Assembly: GCA_003487525.1 (NCBI GenBank)
Contig: DNDT01000013.1
Coordinates: 1 to 11,496 of the forward strand
DNA from: Flavobacteriales bacterium
GTDB lineage: Bacteria > Bacteroidota > Bacteroidia > Flavobacteriales_E > Vicingaceae
Direction: 5' to 3'
Length of the DNA: 11,496 nt
The notes beneath the pieces are model-generated. The model was not told where the DNA came from. It was given only the letters and a program-made list of their open reading frames with translations, and searched no databases. Below, piece after piece: positions 1-7,477 of this stretch; position 1 is the first letter of the stretch, and each line of letters opens with the position of its first letter. The position numbers and the translations under genes were made by a program.

Positions 1-407
1 GGGTTAAACGATTGTTTTTCACCGGTCAACTCGGCATCGGCTTTTTCCGTTACATAGGTGAGCAAAGGGGCAAGGACAATCAATGTCAGGTATCCGCTGA
101 AAATGCCAAACAGGATAAAAAGGACCACCTTAATAATGATCCAGGTAAGAAAAGATGTGGCAGTGAACAGAAAAGAAAGAAAACCACCTTCTTCCGCAAC
201 ACTGTCAGTCATTGACGTGAGAAACGCCATCAGGCGCTCATGCAGATCATTGGTAAGTGAAAAACCTGTTATGAATAAAATAAAATATACGGCGACAGGT
301 GTCAGGTAAATCCAGTTGAGTCTGATCCTGGATATCAAATCAAATGCCTTGAACAGGTTTGTTGCAGACATCGAAAGTTGATCTGCCGGGCTGAGTTGCT
401 TCATCAT
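1..407 (-). CDS. EI24/CysZ-like integral membrane protein, N-terminal part (runs off left edge)
   Basis: Reading the minus strand from an ATG at 407 gives an uninterrupted frame of 135 codons to the window edge. The protein begins MMKQLSPADQ. It has a short cytoplasmic helix, a first membrane segment at about residues 33-52, and a long hydrophobic stretch at about 78-118 that contains the sequence LTLIVLAPLLTYVTEKA. A helix-breaking Pro in an 'APLL..yv.E+' context after a membrane hairpin is characteristic of the EI24/CysZ family (PF07264), so I assign it there. CysZ of proteobacteria takes up sulfate, but Bacteroidota members are mostly uncharacterised and no sulfur genes are nearby, so I do not claim a substrate. 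A second ATG directly follows the first (404), and the frame is open further upstream, so the exact start is uncertain. It is divergent from purB with a 66-base gap. The C-terminal half lies outside the window. Confidence 0.72.
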   Translation of the reverse strand, partial: MMKQLSPADQLSMSATNLFKAFDLISRIRLNWIYLTPVAVYFILFITGFSLTNDLHERLMAFLTSMTDSVAEEGGFLSFLFTATSFLTWIIIKVVLFILFGIFSGYLTLIVLAPLLTYVTEKADAELTGEKQSFN

Positions 408-446
408 GATGACATTAAATATAGGCAAATAGTGGATTTGATTTTT

Positions 447-454
447 TACCTTTG
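447..454 (+). promoter_or_regulatory. Candidate -7 promoter element of purB (TACCTTTG)
   Basis: The octamer TACCTTTG matches the Bacteroidota primary sigma factor -7 consensus TAnnTTTG exactly and ends 19 bases before the purB ATG. No good TTG/TTTG -33 element lies about 20 bases upstream, so the call rests on the -7 match, the position and the divergent gap. There is no Shine-Dalgarno sequence in front of purB, as is usual in this phylum. Confidence 0.4.
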
Positions 455-473
455 CAATCCAATTTGAAAGCAT

Positions 474-1820
474 ATGAAAATCAATGAATTATCGGCAATT
501 TCACCCATAGACGGGAGGTATCGAAAAAAGGCAGAGCAGCTTTCTGCATATTTTTCGGAATATGCCCTTATGCGCTACCGAATCCTGGTTGAAATAGAAT
601 ACTTCATTGCGCTGTGTGAGATACCAATTCCTTCATTGTCGGGAGTGAATCCAAACGTATTCGGCCAACTTCGAAAAGTGTATACGGATTTTAACGAAGA
701 AGAGGCGGACAAGATTAAAGAAATCGAAAATGTTACAAACCATGATGTAAAAGCGATAGAATACTACATCAAGGAGAATTTTGACAGACTGGGTCTGGAG
801 GCGTACAAAGAATTTGTCCATTTTGGACTTACCTCACAGGATGTCAATAATACATCGGTTCCCTTGAGTTTAAAGGAAGCCCTGGACTCAGTCGTATTGC
901 CATTGATAAAAAAGCTGATAAATGGTATCGAAGCGAAATCAGCGGATTGGTCGGGTGTTACGATGTTGGCCAGGACACATGGCCAGCCGGCATCTCCGAC
1001 GGATATGGGAAAAGAATTCAGGGTTTTTTCGGAGCGACTTAAAAAGCAATTGGCACAGATTGAATCCCTTGCGATTGAAGCCAAATTCGGCGGGGCAACC
1101 GGTAATTTCAATGCACACAAGGTTGCGTATCCGGAGATTGACTGGATCACTTTTGCCAATGGTTTCGTAAAATCCGTACTTGGTCTTGAAAGACAGCAAA
1201 CCACCACTCAGATAGAACATTACGACAATCTGGCGGCAATGTTGGATGCATTTTCGCGTATCAATACCATTTTGATTGACTTTAGCCGTGACGTTTGGAT
1301 CTACATTTCCATTGGATATTTCGGTCAAAAAGTGGTCAAGGGCGAGGTGGGTTCTTCTGCCATGCCTCATAAAGTAAACCCAATTGATTTTGAAAATGCC
1401 GAGGGAAATCTCGGAATGGGAAATGCGGTGTTTCAGCACTTGTCGCATAAATTGCCCATTTCCAGGCTTCAGCGGGATCTTACAGATTCGACTGTGCTCA
1501 GAAACATTGGTGTTCCATTTGCACATAGTTTGATTGCCTATCAGTCACTGTTGAAAGGACTGGACAAATTGCTTTTGCAGGAAAGTGTTATCTCAAATGA
1601 CCTGGATCAGAATTGGACCGTTTTAACGGAGGCAATTCAGACGGTTCTAAGAAGGGAAGGACACCAAAATCCTTACGAAGCACTTAAAGAATTATCAAGG
1701 GGGAAAGAAAGTATTTCTCAAACTGACCTGCACAATTTTATCGATGGCCTGGATTTAAATGAATCGGTTAAATCCGAATTAAAGAAACTAAAGCCTTCAA
1801 ATTACTCGGGTTACAGGTAG
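474..1820 (+). CDS. purB: Adenylosuccinate lyase
   Basis: This 448-residue protein is a fumarase/aspartase-superfamily lyase. It acts twice in purine synthesis: it splits SAICAR to AICAR plus fumarate, and adenylosuccinate to AMP plus fumarate, in the cytoplasm as a homotetramer. The N-terminus (ISPIDGRYRKK, residues 9-19) and the overall length are those of the E. coli-type PurB branch (about 456 residues). Visible active-site motifs are TSQDVNNT (120-127), MLARTHGQPASPT (164-176) with the general-acid/base His169, and the superfamily signature GSSAMPHKVNPIDFENAEGN (293-312), whose mobile loop carries the catalytic serine (Ser294/295 region). The start at 474 is supported by the full family N-terminus beginning there. 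The gene stands alone among purine genes here, with the EI24-like gene divergent and an unknown gene 98 bases downstream. The protein looks complete and intact. Confidence 0.97.
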   Translation: MKINELSAISPIDGRYRKKAEQLSAYFSEYALMRYRILVEIEYFIALCEIPIPSLSGVNPNVFGQLRKVYTDFNEEEADKIKEIENVTNHDVKAIEYYIKENFDRLGLEAYKEFVHFGLTSQDVNNTSVPLSLKEALDSVVLPLIKKLINGIEAKSADWSGVTMLARTHGQPASPTDMGKEFRVFSERLKKQLAQIESLAIEAKFGGATGNFNAHKVAYPEIDWITFANGFVKSVLGLERQQTTTQIEHYDNLAAMLDAFSRINTILIDFSRDVWIYISIGYFGQKVVKGEVGSSAMPHKVNPIDFENAEGNLGMGNAVFQHLSHKLPISRLQRDLTDSTVLRNIGVPFAHSLIAYQSLLKGLDKLLLQESVISNDLDQNWTVLTEAIQTVLRREGHQNPYEALKELSRGKESISQTDLHNFIDGLDLNESVKSELKKLKPSNYSGYR

Positions 1821-1828
1821 TAACTGAG
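1805..1828 (+). other. Small inverted repeat across the purB stop codon
   Basis: GTTAC (1810-1814) and GTAAC (1820-1824) form a perfect 5-bp stem with a 5-base loop. CTC (1805-1807) and GAG (1826-1828) can extend it beyond a small internal mismatch. The purB stop codon lies in the loop and stem. There is no T-run afterwards, so it does not look like an intrinsic terminator. It could be a weak 3'-end structure or chance. Confidence 0.25.
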
Positions 1829-1885
1829 TTGAAAACTTTGTTGATAATAGAATCACCCTCGATTCAAGTCCTTTTTGTTTTGCTA

Positions 1886-1893
1886 TAGCTTTG
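1886..1893 (+). promoter_or_regulatory. Candidate -7 promoter element (TAGCTTTG) for the 1919 gene
   Basis: TAGCTTTG is an exact TAnnTTTG match ending 25 bases before the ATG at 1919, inside the 98-base gap after purB. No clear -33 element is present at the expected spacing. If real, it lets the downstream gene be expressed independently of purB. Confidence 0.35.
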
Positions 1894-1918
1894 ATGCACA
1901 GAAGGTGTTTCTTGCATT

Positions 1919-2446
1919 ATGTTAAGTATATTCAGAAAGCAAAAAATTCAGGTGCAGGAATTGGCAACGGAGTTTGTTGATGCTTTCCTACCGACTGTAT
2001 ACGAGGGATTTCCGGAAGTTGCGGCTATCATTAACGAATCCATTGAATTCGTTCAATCCCCAAAAGTTGATCCGGAAGACCTTGACCGTTTCCTGTTGAT
2101 TTGTTTGGCAGCCAATACCATGGCTGTGCAACAATGTTTTTCATCCGAATACGATCAGGCAATCATCCGAAATGTATTGGAAAATGTCGCTTTAAAAGGC
2201 GGGGTAACCTACGAAGATCTCCACAGGGCCGTGCACTCATCGGAAAAATTCATTGCAAAGGTCAATCATCCTTCAAAGAACATACTCTACGGTATGTCCA
2301 AGGCTATTTTCTATAAATACAACCTGTCTCAATTTCAGGTAGAATACTTCAGAAAACTGAATTCACCGAATCCGATTTTTCTCAAGCGACTGGATGATGC
2401 CCTGGAATGTTTCCTCTGGAACTGGGAAGATCATTCCAATAATTAG
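1919..2446 (+). CDS. Uncharacterised 175-residue cytoplasmic protein
   Basis: I do not recognise this protein. It has no signal peptide or membrane segment. It is rich in predicted helix (for example residues 12-48, 55-70, 78-92 and 118-170), is mildly acidic, and has several aromatic residues near its C-terminus (ECFLWNWEDH). Base composition and codon use resemble purB and the other window genes, and the frame is clean, so it looks like a real native gene. It starts 98 bases after purB on the same strand, possibly with its own promoter. Its TAG stop at 2444-2446 overlaps the TAA stop of lhgO, which reads the other way. An all-helical regulatory or adaptor protein is conceivable from composition, but nothing in the sequence shows a function. 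Confidence 0.75.
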   Translation: MLSIFRKQKIQVQELATEFVDAFLPTVYEGFPEVAAIINESIEFVQSPKVDPEDLDRFLLICLAANTMAVQQCFSSEYDQAIIRNVLENVALKGGVTYEDLHRAVHSSEKFIAKVNHPSKNILYGMSKAIFYKYNLSQFQVEYFRKLNSPNPIFLKRLDDALECFLWNWEDHSNN

Positions 2447-3678
2447 TCCTTGAGGCTGAAGTGTTTTTCGGCCATCACCACAATTTTATCCCCAATGGAA
2501 AGGCATGCCGTGGCGGCAGGTGAGGGGGCATTTAACACGTGAATGCTTCTGTTTCTGTATTCCAGTTTAAAATCCTCGATCATGTTTCCGTCTATTCCCA
2601 GGGCCATTGCGCGAACTCCGCTTCGCCCGGGCTTAATATCTTCCATGGTAAGACTTGGAATCAGTTTTTGCAGTGTTTTCAGAAAAAGATTTTTTGAAAA
2701 AGCGCGTCTGTATTCATTCATTGCAAACTTCCAGTGTTTCCTGAACAAGTTCCATGTGCCTGAATACGTCAATGCGTCAAGTGAATCTTTCAAATCAAAA
2801 TCGGTTTTTTTGTATCCTTCTCGTTTAAAGGTGAAAACCGCATTGGGACCACACTCGACTTCGTTGTCAACCATTCTGGTGAAATGAACACCGAGAAACG
2901 GGAATGCCGGATTCGGGACGGGGTATATCAGGTTTTTAACTTTTTTCTTGCCTTGTTCTGTCAGTTCGTAATAATCTCCCCGAAATCCCACAATTTTCAT
3001 GTCAAGGTCGATGTTGTCTTTTTTTGCCATTCGGTCGGATTGCAGTCCTGCGCAAAAGATAATGTTCCTGGCCTTGTGTTTGCCTTTGCTCGTTTTTATC
3101 TTGTATTTCTTTCCATCGTCCTTGAATGACAGCACTTCTTCGTTCAATCTCAAGTTGCTTTTGGGCTGAATTCCCAGGGTCAGCTCAACCATCTTGGCAG
3201 TTGCTCCGCGGTAATCTATGATTCCGGTACAAGGCACCCATAATCCGGCGATGCCTCTGACAAATGGTTCAATTTCCTCAATCCGTTTTGCATCAATTTT
3301 TTCAATGCCCTCGGTGTTATTGGCTATGCCATTCTCATAGATTTTTTCGAGAAAAGGAAGTTCTGACGAATCGGTTGCCACAACTATTTTGCCACATACA
3401 TCGTGCTTAATGTTGTGGTCTTGTGCGAATTTGACAAGTTGCTTTCTTCCGTCCACGCATGTTTCTGCTTTTGCAGAACCGGGTTTGTAATAGAGCCCTG
3501 AATGTATCACCCCGCTATTGTTGCCCGTTTGGTGATTGGCGAGAAGGTTTTCTTTTTCAAGAATGAGAATGGTTAACTCCGGGTGCTTGGATTGAAGTTT
3601 GAAAGCGGTTGCCGCTCCGACGATACCACCACCAACAATGGCTATATCGTAAAGAATTTCGTTGTTTTCAGTGCTCAT
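2443..3678 (-). CDS. lhgO: L-2-hydroxyglutarate oxidase/dehydrogenase (FAD-dependent)
   Basis: This 411-residue DAO-fold flavoprotein oxidises L-2-hydroxyglutarate to 2-oxoglutarate. In the known E. coli enzyme the electrons go to the membrane quinone pool, and in human L2HGDH loss causes metabolite accumulation. The N-terminal Rossmann motif YDIAIVGGGIVGAATA (10-25) binds FAD. The stretch NNSGVIHSGLYYKPGSAKAE (53-72) is the family hallmark around the flavin/substrate site. The C-terminal SPAATACLSIG segment closes the FAD domain as in LhgO. The length fits E. coli LhgO (about 422). The start at 3678 (MSTENNEILYD) is chosen because the FAD motif follows at the normal distance. The frame is open upstream to 3897, but that extension lies inside the transporter gene and has no family similarity. 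The gene is last in a minus-strand cluster, 44 bases after the transporter, and its stop overlaps that of the convergent gene. Confidence 0.93.
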   Translation of the reverse strand: MSTENNEILYDIAIVGGGIVGAATAFKLQSKHPELTILILEKENLLANHQTGNNSGVIHSGLYYKPGSAKAETCVDGRKQLVKFAQDHNIKHDVCGKIVVATDSSELPFLEKIYENGIANNTEGIEKIDAKRIEEIEPFVRGIAGLWVPCTGIIDYRGATAKMVELTLGIQPKSNLRLNEEVLSFKDDGKKYKIKTSKGKHKARNIIFCAGLQSDRMAKKDNIDLDMKIVGFRGDYYELTEQGKKKVKNLIYPVPNPAFPFLGVHFTRMVDNEVECGPNAVFTFKREGYKKTDFDLKDSLDALTYSGTWNLFRKHWKFAMNEYRRAFSKNLFLKTLQKLIPSLTMEDIKPGRSGVRAMALGIDGNMIEDFKLEYRNRSIHVLNAPSPAATACLSIGDKIVVMAEKHFSLKD

Positions 3679-3687
3679 AATTGCCCG

Positions 3688-3695
3688 CAAAAATA
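3688..3695 (-). promoter_or_regulatory. Candidate internal -7 promoter element of lhgO (TATTTTTG)
   Basis: On the minus strand TATTTTTG matches TAnnTTTG exactly and ends only 9 bases before the lhgO ATG at 3678. A transcript from it would be nearly leaderless. No matching -33 element is seen at the normal spacing. The 44-base gap between the transporter stop and lhgO is the only real gap in the 3' part of the cluster, which fits an internal promoter. Confidence 0.33.
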
Positions 3696-3722
3696 CGACA
3701 AAAGAAAGTTGAACCTCACGGT

Positions 3723-5048
3723 TTACATCACTTCCAGCTTTTGAATTTTTTGCTTTACTTCCGGAACCATGCGCAGTAGAATCAAGGCTATAACAAACAA
3801 TATGGTAAGAGCAATGATCGAATTTCTGGATGAATCGGTAATCGCGATGATTACGCCATAAATAAAGGTGCCGAATACTATGCCCAGCTTCTCGCATATG
3901 TCGTAGAAACTGAAGTAAGACGTATGGTCAAGGGTATCGGGTAATATTTTTGAATAGGTTGACCGTGCCAGAGACTGAACTCCTCCCATCACAAAACCGA
4001 CAAGTGCGGCAAGAAGGTAAAACTCAATCGCATTTCGGGTAAAATAGGCAAGAATGCACACCAGCAACCAAACCACCAGAATGTACGACAAGGTGGTGAT
4101 GTTGCCGAAAATAGCTGAAACAAACGAACAGAAATAGGCTCCTCCAATGGCAATTATCTGAATAATAAGGATGCTCAATATGAGTCCCGAATCCGGCATG
4201 TCAATGATCTCATCTTTCCCGAATGTCACCGCCATGTACATGATGGTTTGAACGCCCATGTTAAAGACAAAAAAAGCAAGCAGGTACCGCTTAATTCGTT
4301 CGTTCTTTTTAAGGTCGTTGAACACCTTTATCAGTTCTTTGTAGCCACTGGTCAAATAGTGTCCTTCCGCTTTTCTGTTAAAAGATTTGTTCGGGAGTCT
4401 GGCAAAGGGTATTTGAGCAAAACCCGCCCACCAGATTCCGACGGAAAGAAATGATATTCTCGCAGGTAACCAGGTATCGCTGATTCCATATGACTCAGGA
4501 AACATGATCATGGACAGATTAAAAAGCAAAAGCAATACACTACCGATGTAACCCATGGCAAATCCCTGTGCACTAACCCGGTCCTGCTGAGATGCTTCGG
4601 CAATTTCAGGGAGGAATGCATTGTAAAAAACCAGACTTCCCGAGAAACCGATGCTCGCCAGCACTACAAAGGTCATACTCAGTTCGAGGTAGTTTGGATC
4701 AAAAAAGAACAGGCTTGCGCAGGATGCAGATCCCAGGTAACAGAAAAACTGCATGAATTTTTTCTTGTTATCCGCGTAGTCGGCAATTCCTGACAAAAGA
4801 GGGGCCATCGCGACCACAATCAGGAAAGACAAGGATATTCCGTACGAATACAAAACGGAATTGTTCACACTGAAACCGAAGAATTGCACGTTTTCACTCA
4901 CAATATCTCCATACGAGTTTTTCAGGTTGGTAATGTTCTTGAAAAAAATCGGAAAAATCGTGGAGGTGATGACCAGGGCATAGGCTGAATTTGCCCAGTC
5001 GTACATGGCCCATCCATTTATGATCTTTTTATCCCCTTTTTCAATCAT
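3723..5048 (-). CDS. UMF1/Atg22-type major facilitator superfamily transporter
   Basis: This 441-residue polytopic inner-membrane protein has roughly twelve hydrophobic segments. The first carries NGWAMYDWANSAYA (11-24), the hallmark of the UMF1 family related to yeast vacuolar Atg22 (PF11700). Further family landmarks are APLLSGIADYADNKKKFM (82-99, the MFS loop 2-3 motif), FYNAFLPEIA (142-151) and GGVQSLARSTYSKILPD (355-371). Atg22 exports amino acids from the yeast vacuole. Bacterial UMF1 proteins have no settled substrate, so I leave this open. Compared with a minimal MFS protein it has a loop of about 25 residues after the first helix (about 40-65). The ATG at 5048 lies 2 bases after the stop of the 803-residue envelope protein, so translational coupling is likely. 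lhgO follows 44 bases downstream. Transport of a dicarboxylate or amino acid linked to 2-oxoglutarate metabolism is only a guess from that neighbour. Confidence 0.88.
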   Translation of the reverse strand: MIEKGDKKIINGWAMYDWANSAYALVITSTIFPIFFKNITNLKNSYGDIVSENVQFFGFSVNNSVLYSYGISLSFLIVVAMAPLLSGIADYADNKKKFMQFFCYLGSASCASLFFFDPNYLELSMTFVVLASIGFSGSLVFYNAFLPEIAEASQQDRVSAQGFAMGYIGSVLLLLFNLSMIMFPESYGISDTWLPARISFLSVGIWWAGFAQIPFARLPNKSFNRKAEGHYLTSGYKELIKVFNDLKKNERIKRYLLAFFVFNMGVQTIMYMAVTFGKDEIIDMPDSGLILSILIIQIIAIGGAYFCSFVSAIFGNITTLSYILVVWLLVCILAYFTRNAIEFYLLAALVGFVMGGVQSLARSTYSKILPDTLDHTSYFSFYDICEKLGIVFGTFIYGVIIAITDSSRNSIIALTILFVIALILLRMVPEVKQKIQKLEVM

Positions 5049-5050
5049 GC

Positions 5051-7462
5051 TTATTTGCAGTTTTCGCAGTAAATTGACTTAATCTTAAGATCGCTTAGGT
5101 ATTCTTTGCTCATTCCCGGTTTCCTGAAAAGTTCGCAAAATTCATCCCCGTATTTTTCAGAGGCAATTTTAAGGTATTCGTAGTAGGTCTCCTGCTTTAC
5201 CAGTTTTTCTGTATAAATACTTATTGAAAGATAGGTCATCATGAAATCACTATCGTAATCCCCTGATTTAATAAAGGGTGACATGATCTGAACGGCCCAG
5301 TCTATTTGCATTTGATAAATAAAATATTTGGCCATGATAAAGGTCTGAGTCCTGTTCAGTTTAGCTTTCTGTACGTATTTTTTGACTTGTTTAAGCGCCT
5401 TGATCCGGTTTCTGAAATCCCGTCGGTCGTAATAAAAATCGGCTGAAATGATGTTGTAATTGAGCAGAAGTCGGTTCACTTTGTAATTATCAATTTTTGT
5501 GTTGTACAATTTCCGGATGTCCTTATAAAAATCCTTGGGCTGATCCACTTTGTTTTCTTCATCGATGATCAGAAATTGCAGATCCTTTGCCCAGTAGTAC
5601 AATTTAATGGCCTGTTTGTTGAAATTGATATGTCCATTTGTCGGTTCAACACCCAACAGGGCTTCAATTTCCATACGAAGGTTGTCAACCAGACTGTCTG
5701 AATTCTTCTTTTTTTGAAACTGCATTCTGAAGGCCACCCTGTTATTTGCCAATGGAACGAACTGTTTATACTGGGGGATGTCTCCTTCAAACAAAACGGC
5801 AGTGTCGAGTTCACCATTGAGAACTGCTCTGTACATTAGTGTTTGAATGGCTTTAGATCGAATGTATTCTTCATCCTGAATGGACGCCTGAAATTTAGAA
5901 GGCAATTTCTCGGGGGTAAGGGAATCGATATAAATGGACTCGACAAATATTCGGATATTGGCTTTTCGCTGATCGGCGAGATAGGGTTCCAGATCGTACT
6001 GAAGTGTGTCCGAATTTACCACCATCCGAATCTCATCCTTACTAAGATTTTTATATTCAGCTTCATACGGGGATCCTTTGATTGACTCCATAAAACCGTC
6101 CCAATTCTCGTGGGTTTCGATCTTTGTTTTTACCTCCTGTAACTGATACTCTCCTATTGCGTGAAGGATGCTTTCCGCTCTTCTTTGCTGCAGGTTCATA
6201 TTGCTGATTGGGTTCCCTTCAATCGATGAATAGGCGGTGACTTCAATTTCTCGAATGTTAAATCGATTTAGTTGAATGGAGTCCAAAAAGGGTTTTATGT
6301 CTTCAACCTCATAGTCGTATTTGCTTTTCTCAAATGGCACCGTGAACTCGAGAAACCTGGAATTTGAATCGATGTTTTGACTTATCGAAAGGGTATCGAT
6401 TGCCAGTTCAATATCCAGAAGCCTGATGTTTTTTCCCTTTAAATTATTGGTTGAAATTCTGCTGCAAAGACACTTGTCTTTTATTACCAGGAGGGCAAAT
6501 TGAAGGGTTGACGTATCCATCCCGGCGGGTATTGCTCCCAAATCTGCCCTGAACTCTTTTGCGCCTTTTAACTTGTTCAATTTAAACAACTTACTCTTTT
6601 TAACGGGTTTTAACATCATTCCTTTGTGCACCGGCGATGGGTGGAGCATGTTTCCATGATCGCAGGCAAATTGCTCATTGGTCATGATGTCGACTGCCAG
6701 GGCATCTTTACCCATGTCAAGAATACCTTCGATCAGGGCTAAATCATGGTAATAGAATACAATCCTGTTTCCCTCTATTCGAAGATTATTTGAAAAAAGC
6801 TCCGGCAGGTAAGAATAAGTGCGCTCAAATATTTTGCATACTTCACGGTCGTATGGATTTATTTTGTGTGATTTGCTTGAATAGCTAAAGTTCTTTTCCT
6901 TTTTGTAAGGTGCACTGCCCACCACTATGCTTGCAAACAAGAGCTGATTTACTTTGTTGGGTGCAAATCCGATTCCCACCTTAAAAAATGCTTCATCCGT
7001 CAACAGAACATCCAGTTTCCGGTCGTCCCGCCACTCTTCGAGAATATATTCGCTGATTTCCCTGTAGGAGGAAGGCTGTGTCTTGGTTGAGGACTTTAAA
7101 CGCGTCTTGGAATCTACTTCAACGGCAATATCAAATTCATCAACCTTGTAGAACAATCCCTTATAGTACCTGACACGGTCAAAGGCCGTGATTTTCTTTT
7201 TTTTGATTTGTTCGCTGGAAACGCTGTTTGACTTGCGGTTATACATTGCCTGATCCAGAGCTGCTTCCGAAAGTACTTTTTCAGCTTCCAGCTCGCTCAG
7301 TCCTTTTTCCTTTCGATAATTGTTCAGAGCAATAATCAGTTCATTTGACAACAGGTCATGATCCAGATTCTCCAGGTCGACTTTCGAACCGGCCGATTGT
7401 GAACTAAGTAAATTTGGAAAAAGAAGGCCTGATACGCATACCAGGCCCAGTAAAAATTTCAT
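5051..7462 (-). CDS. Exported 803-residue protein with degenerate CAP-like and OmpA-like domains and a helical C-terminal region
   Basis: An N-terminal signal peptide (about residues 1-22, MKFLLGLVCVSGLLFPNLL) predicts export. Residues about 36-183 resemble a CAP/SCP domain: NELIIALNNYRKEKGLSELE near 40-59, then an EEWRDDRKLDVLL segment (142-154) and FKVGIGFAP (160-168). The usual CAP histidine/glutamate positions are not clear, so it is degenerate. Residues about 350-440 resemble an OmpA C-terminal-like domain. The stretch REIEVTAYSSIEGNPIS (404-420) plus NMNLQQRRAESI (421-432) lines up with GHTDxxGxxxxNxxLSxxRAxxV; Asn421 and Arg428 are kept but the peptidoglycan-binding Asp is Ser413. Residues about 520-803 are helix-rich, possibly TPR-like, ending CENCK. 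Cysteine pairs CLC (331-333) and CENC (799-802) are notable for an exported protein. The gene starts 15 bases after the previous OmpA-family gene and ends 2 bases before the transporter start. A structural or peptidoglycan-associated envelope role is inferred. Confidence 0.8.
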   Translation of the reverse strand: MKFLLGLVCVSGLLFPNLLSSQSAGSKVDLENLDHDLLSNELIIALNNYRKEKGLSELEAEKVLSEAALDQAMYNRKSNSVSSEQIKKKKITAFDRVRYYKGLFYKVDEFDIAVEVDSKTRLKSSTKTQPSSYREISEYILEEWRDDRKLDVLLTDEAFFKVGIGFAPNKVNQLLFASIVVGSAPYKKEKNFSYSSKSHKINPYDREVCKIFERTYSYLPELFSNNLRIEGNRIVFYYHDLALIEGILDMGKDALAVDIMTNEQFACDHGNMLHPSPVHKGMMLKPVKKSKLFKLNKLKGAKEFRADLGAIPAGMDTSTLQFALLVIKDKCLCSRISTNNLKGKNIRLLDIELAIDTLSISQNIDSNSRFLEFTVPFEKSKYDYEVEDIKPFLDSIQLNRFNIREIEVTAYSSIEGNPISNMNLQQRRAESILHAIGEYQLQEVKTKIETHENWDGFMESIKGSPYEAEYKNLSKDEIRMVVNSDTLQYDLEPYLADQRKANIRIFVESIYIDSLTPEKLPSKFQASIQDEEYIRSKAIQTLMYRAVLNGELDTAVLFEGDIPQYKQFVPLANNRVAFRMQFQKKKNSDSLVDNLRMEIEALLGVEPTNGHINFNKQAIKLYYWAKDLQFLIIDEENKVDQPKDFYKDIRKLYNTKIDNYKVNRLLLNYNIISADFYYDRRDFRNRIKALKQVKKYVQKAKLNRTQTFIMAKYFIYQMQIDWAVQIMSPFIKSGDYDSDFMMTYLSISIYTEKLVKQETYYEYLKIASEKYGDEFCELFRKPGMSKEYLSDLKIKSIYCENCK

Positions 7463-7477
7463 GGTTGTTATGCTCTT

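Noticed and set aside
12..309. Two plus-strand frames at the left edge (67 and 83 residues).
   Set aside because: They run antisense to the EI24-like membrane protein, whose hydrophobic segments and family motif make the minus strand the coding one.
764..1526. Long minus-strand frames opposite purB (147 and 195 residues).
   Set aside because: They are shadows of the strongly conserved purB coding sequence and have low-complexity, non-family translations.
1805..1828. Intrinsic terminator after purB.
   Set aside because: The hairpin is short and no T-run follows, so I list it only as an inverted repeat.
3679..3897. N-terminal extension of lhgO by 73 residues (ATG at 3897).
   Set aside because: The extension lies inside the transporter gene, has no family similarity, and the FAD motif follows the ATG at 3678 at the normal distance.
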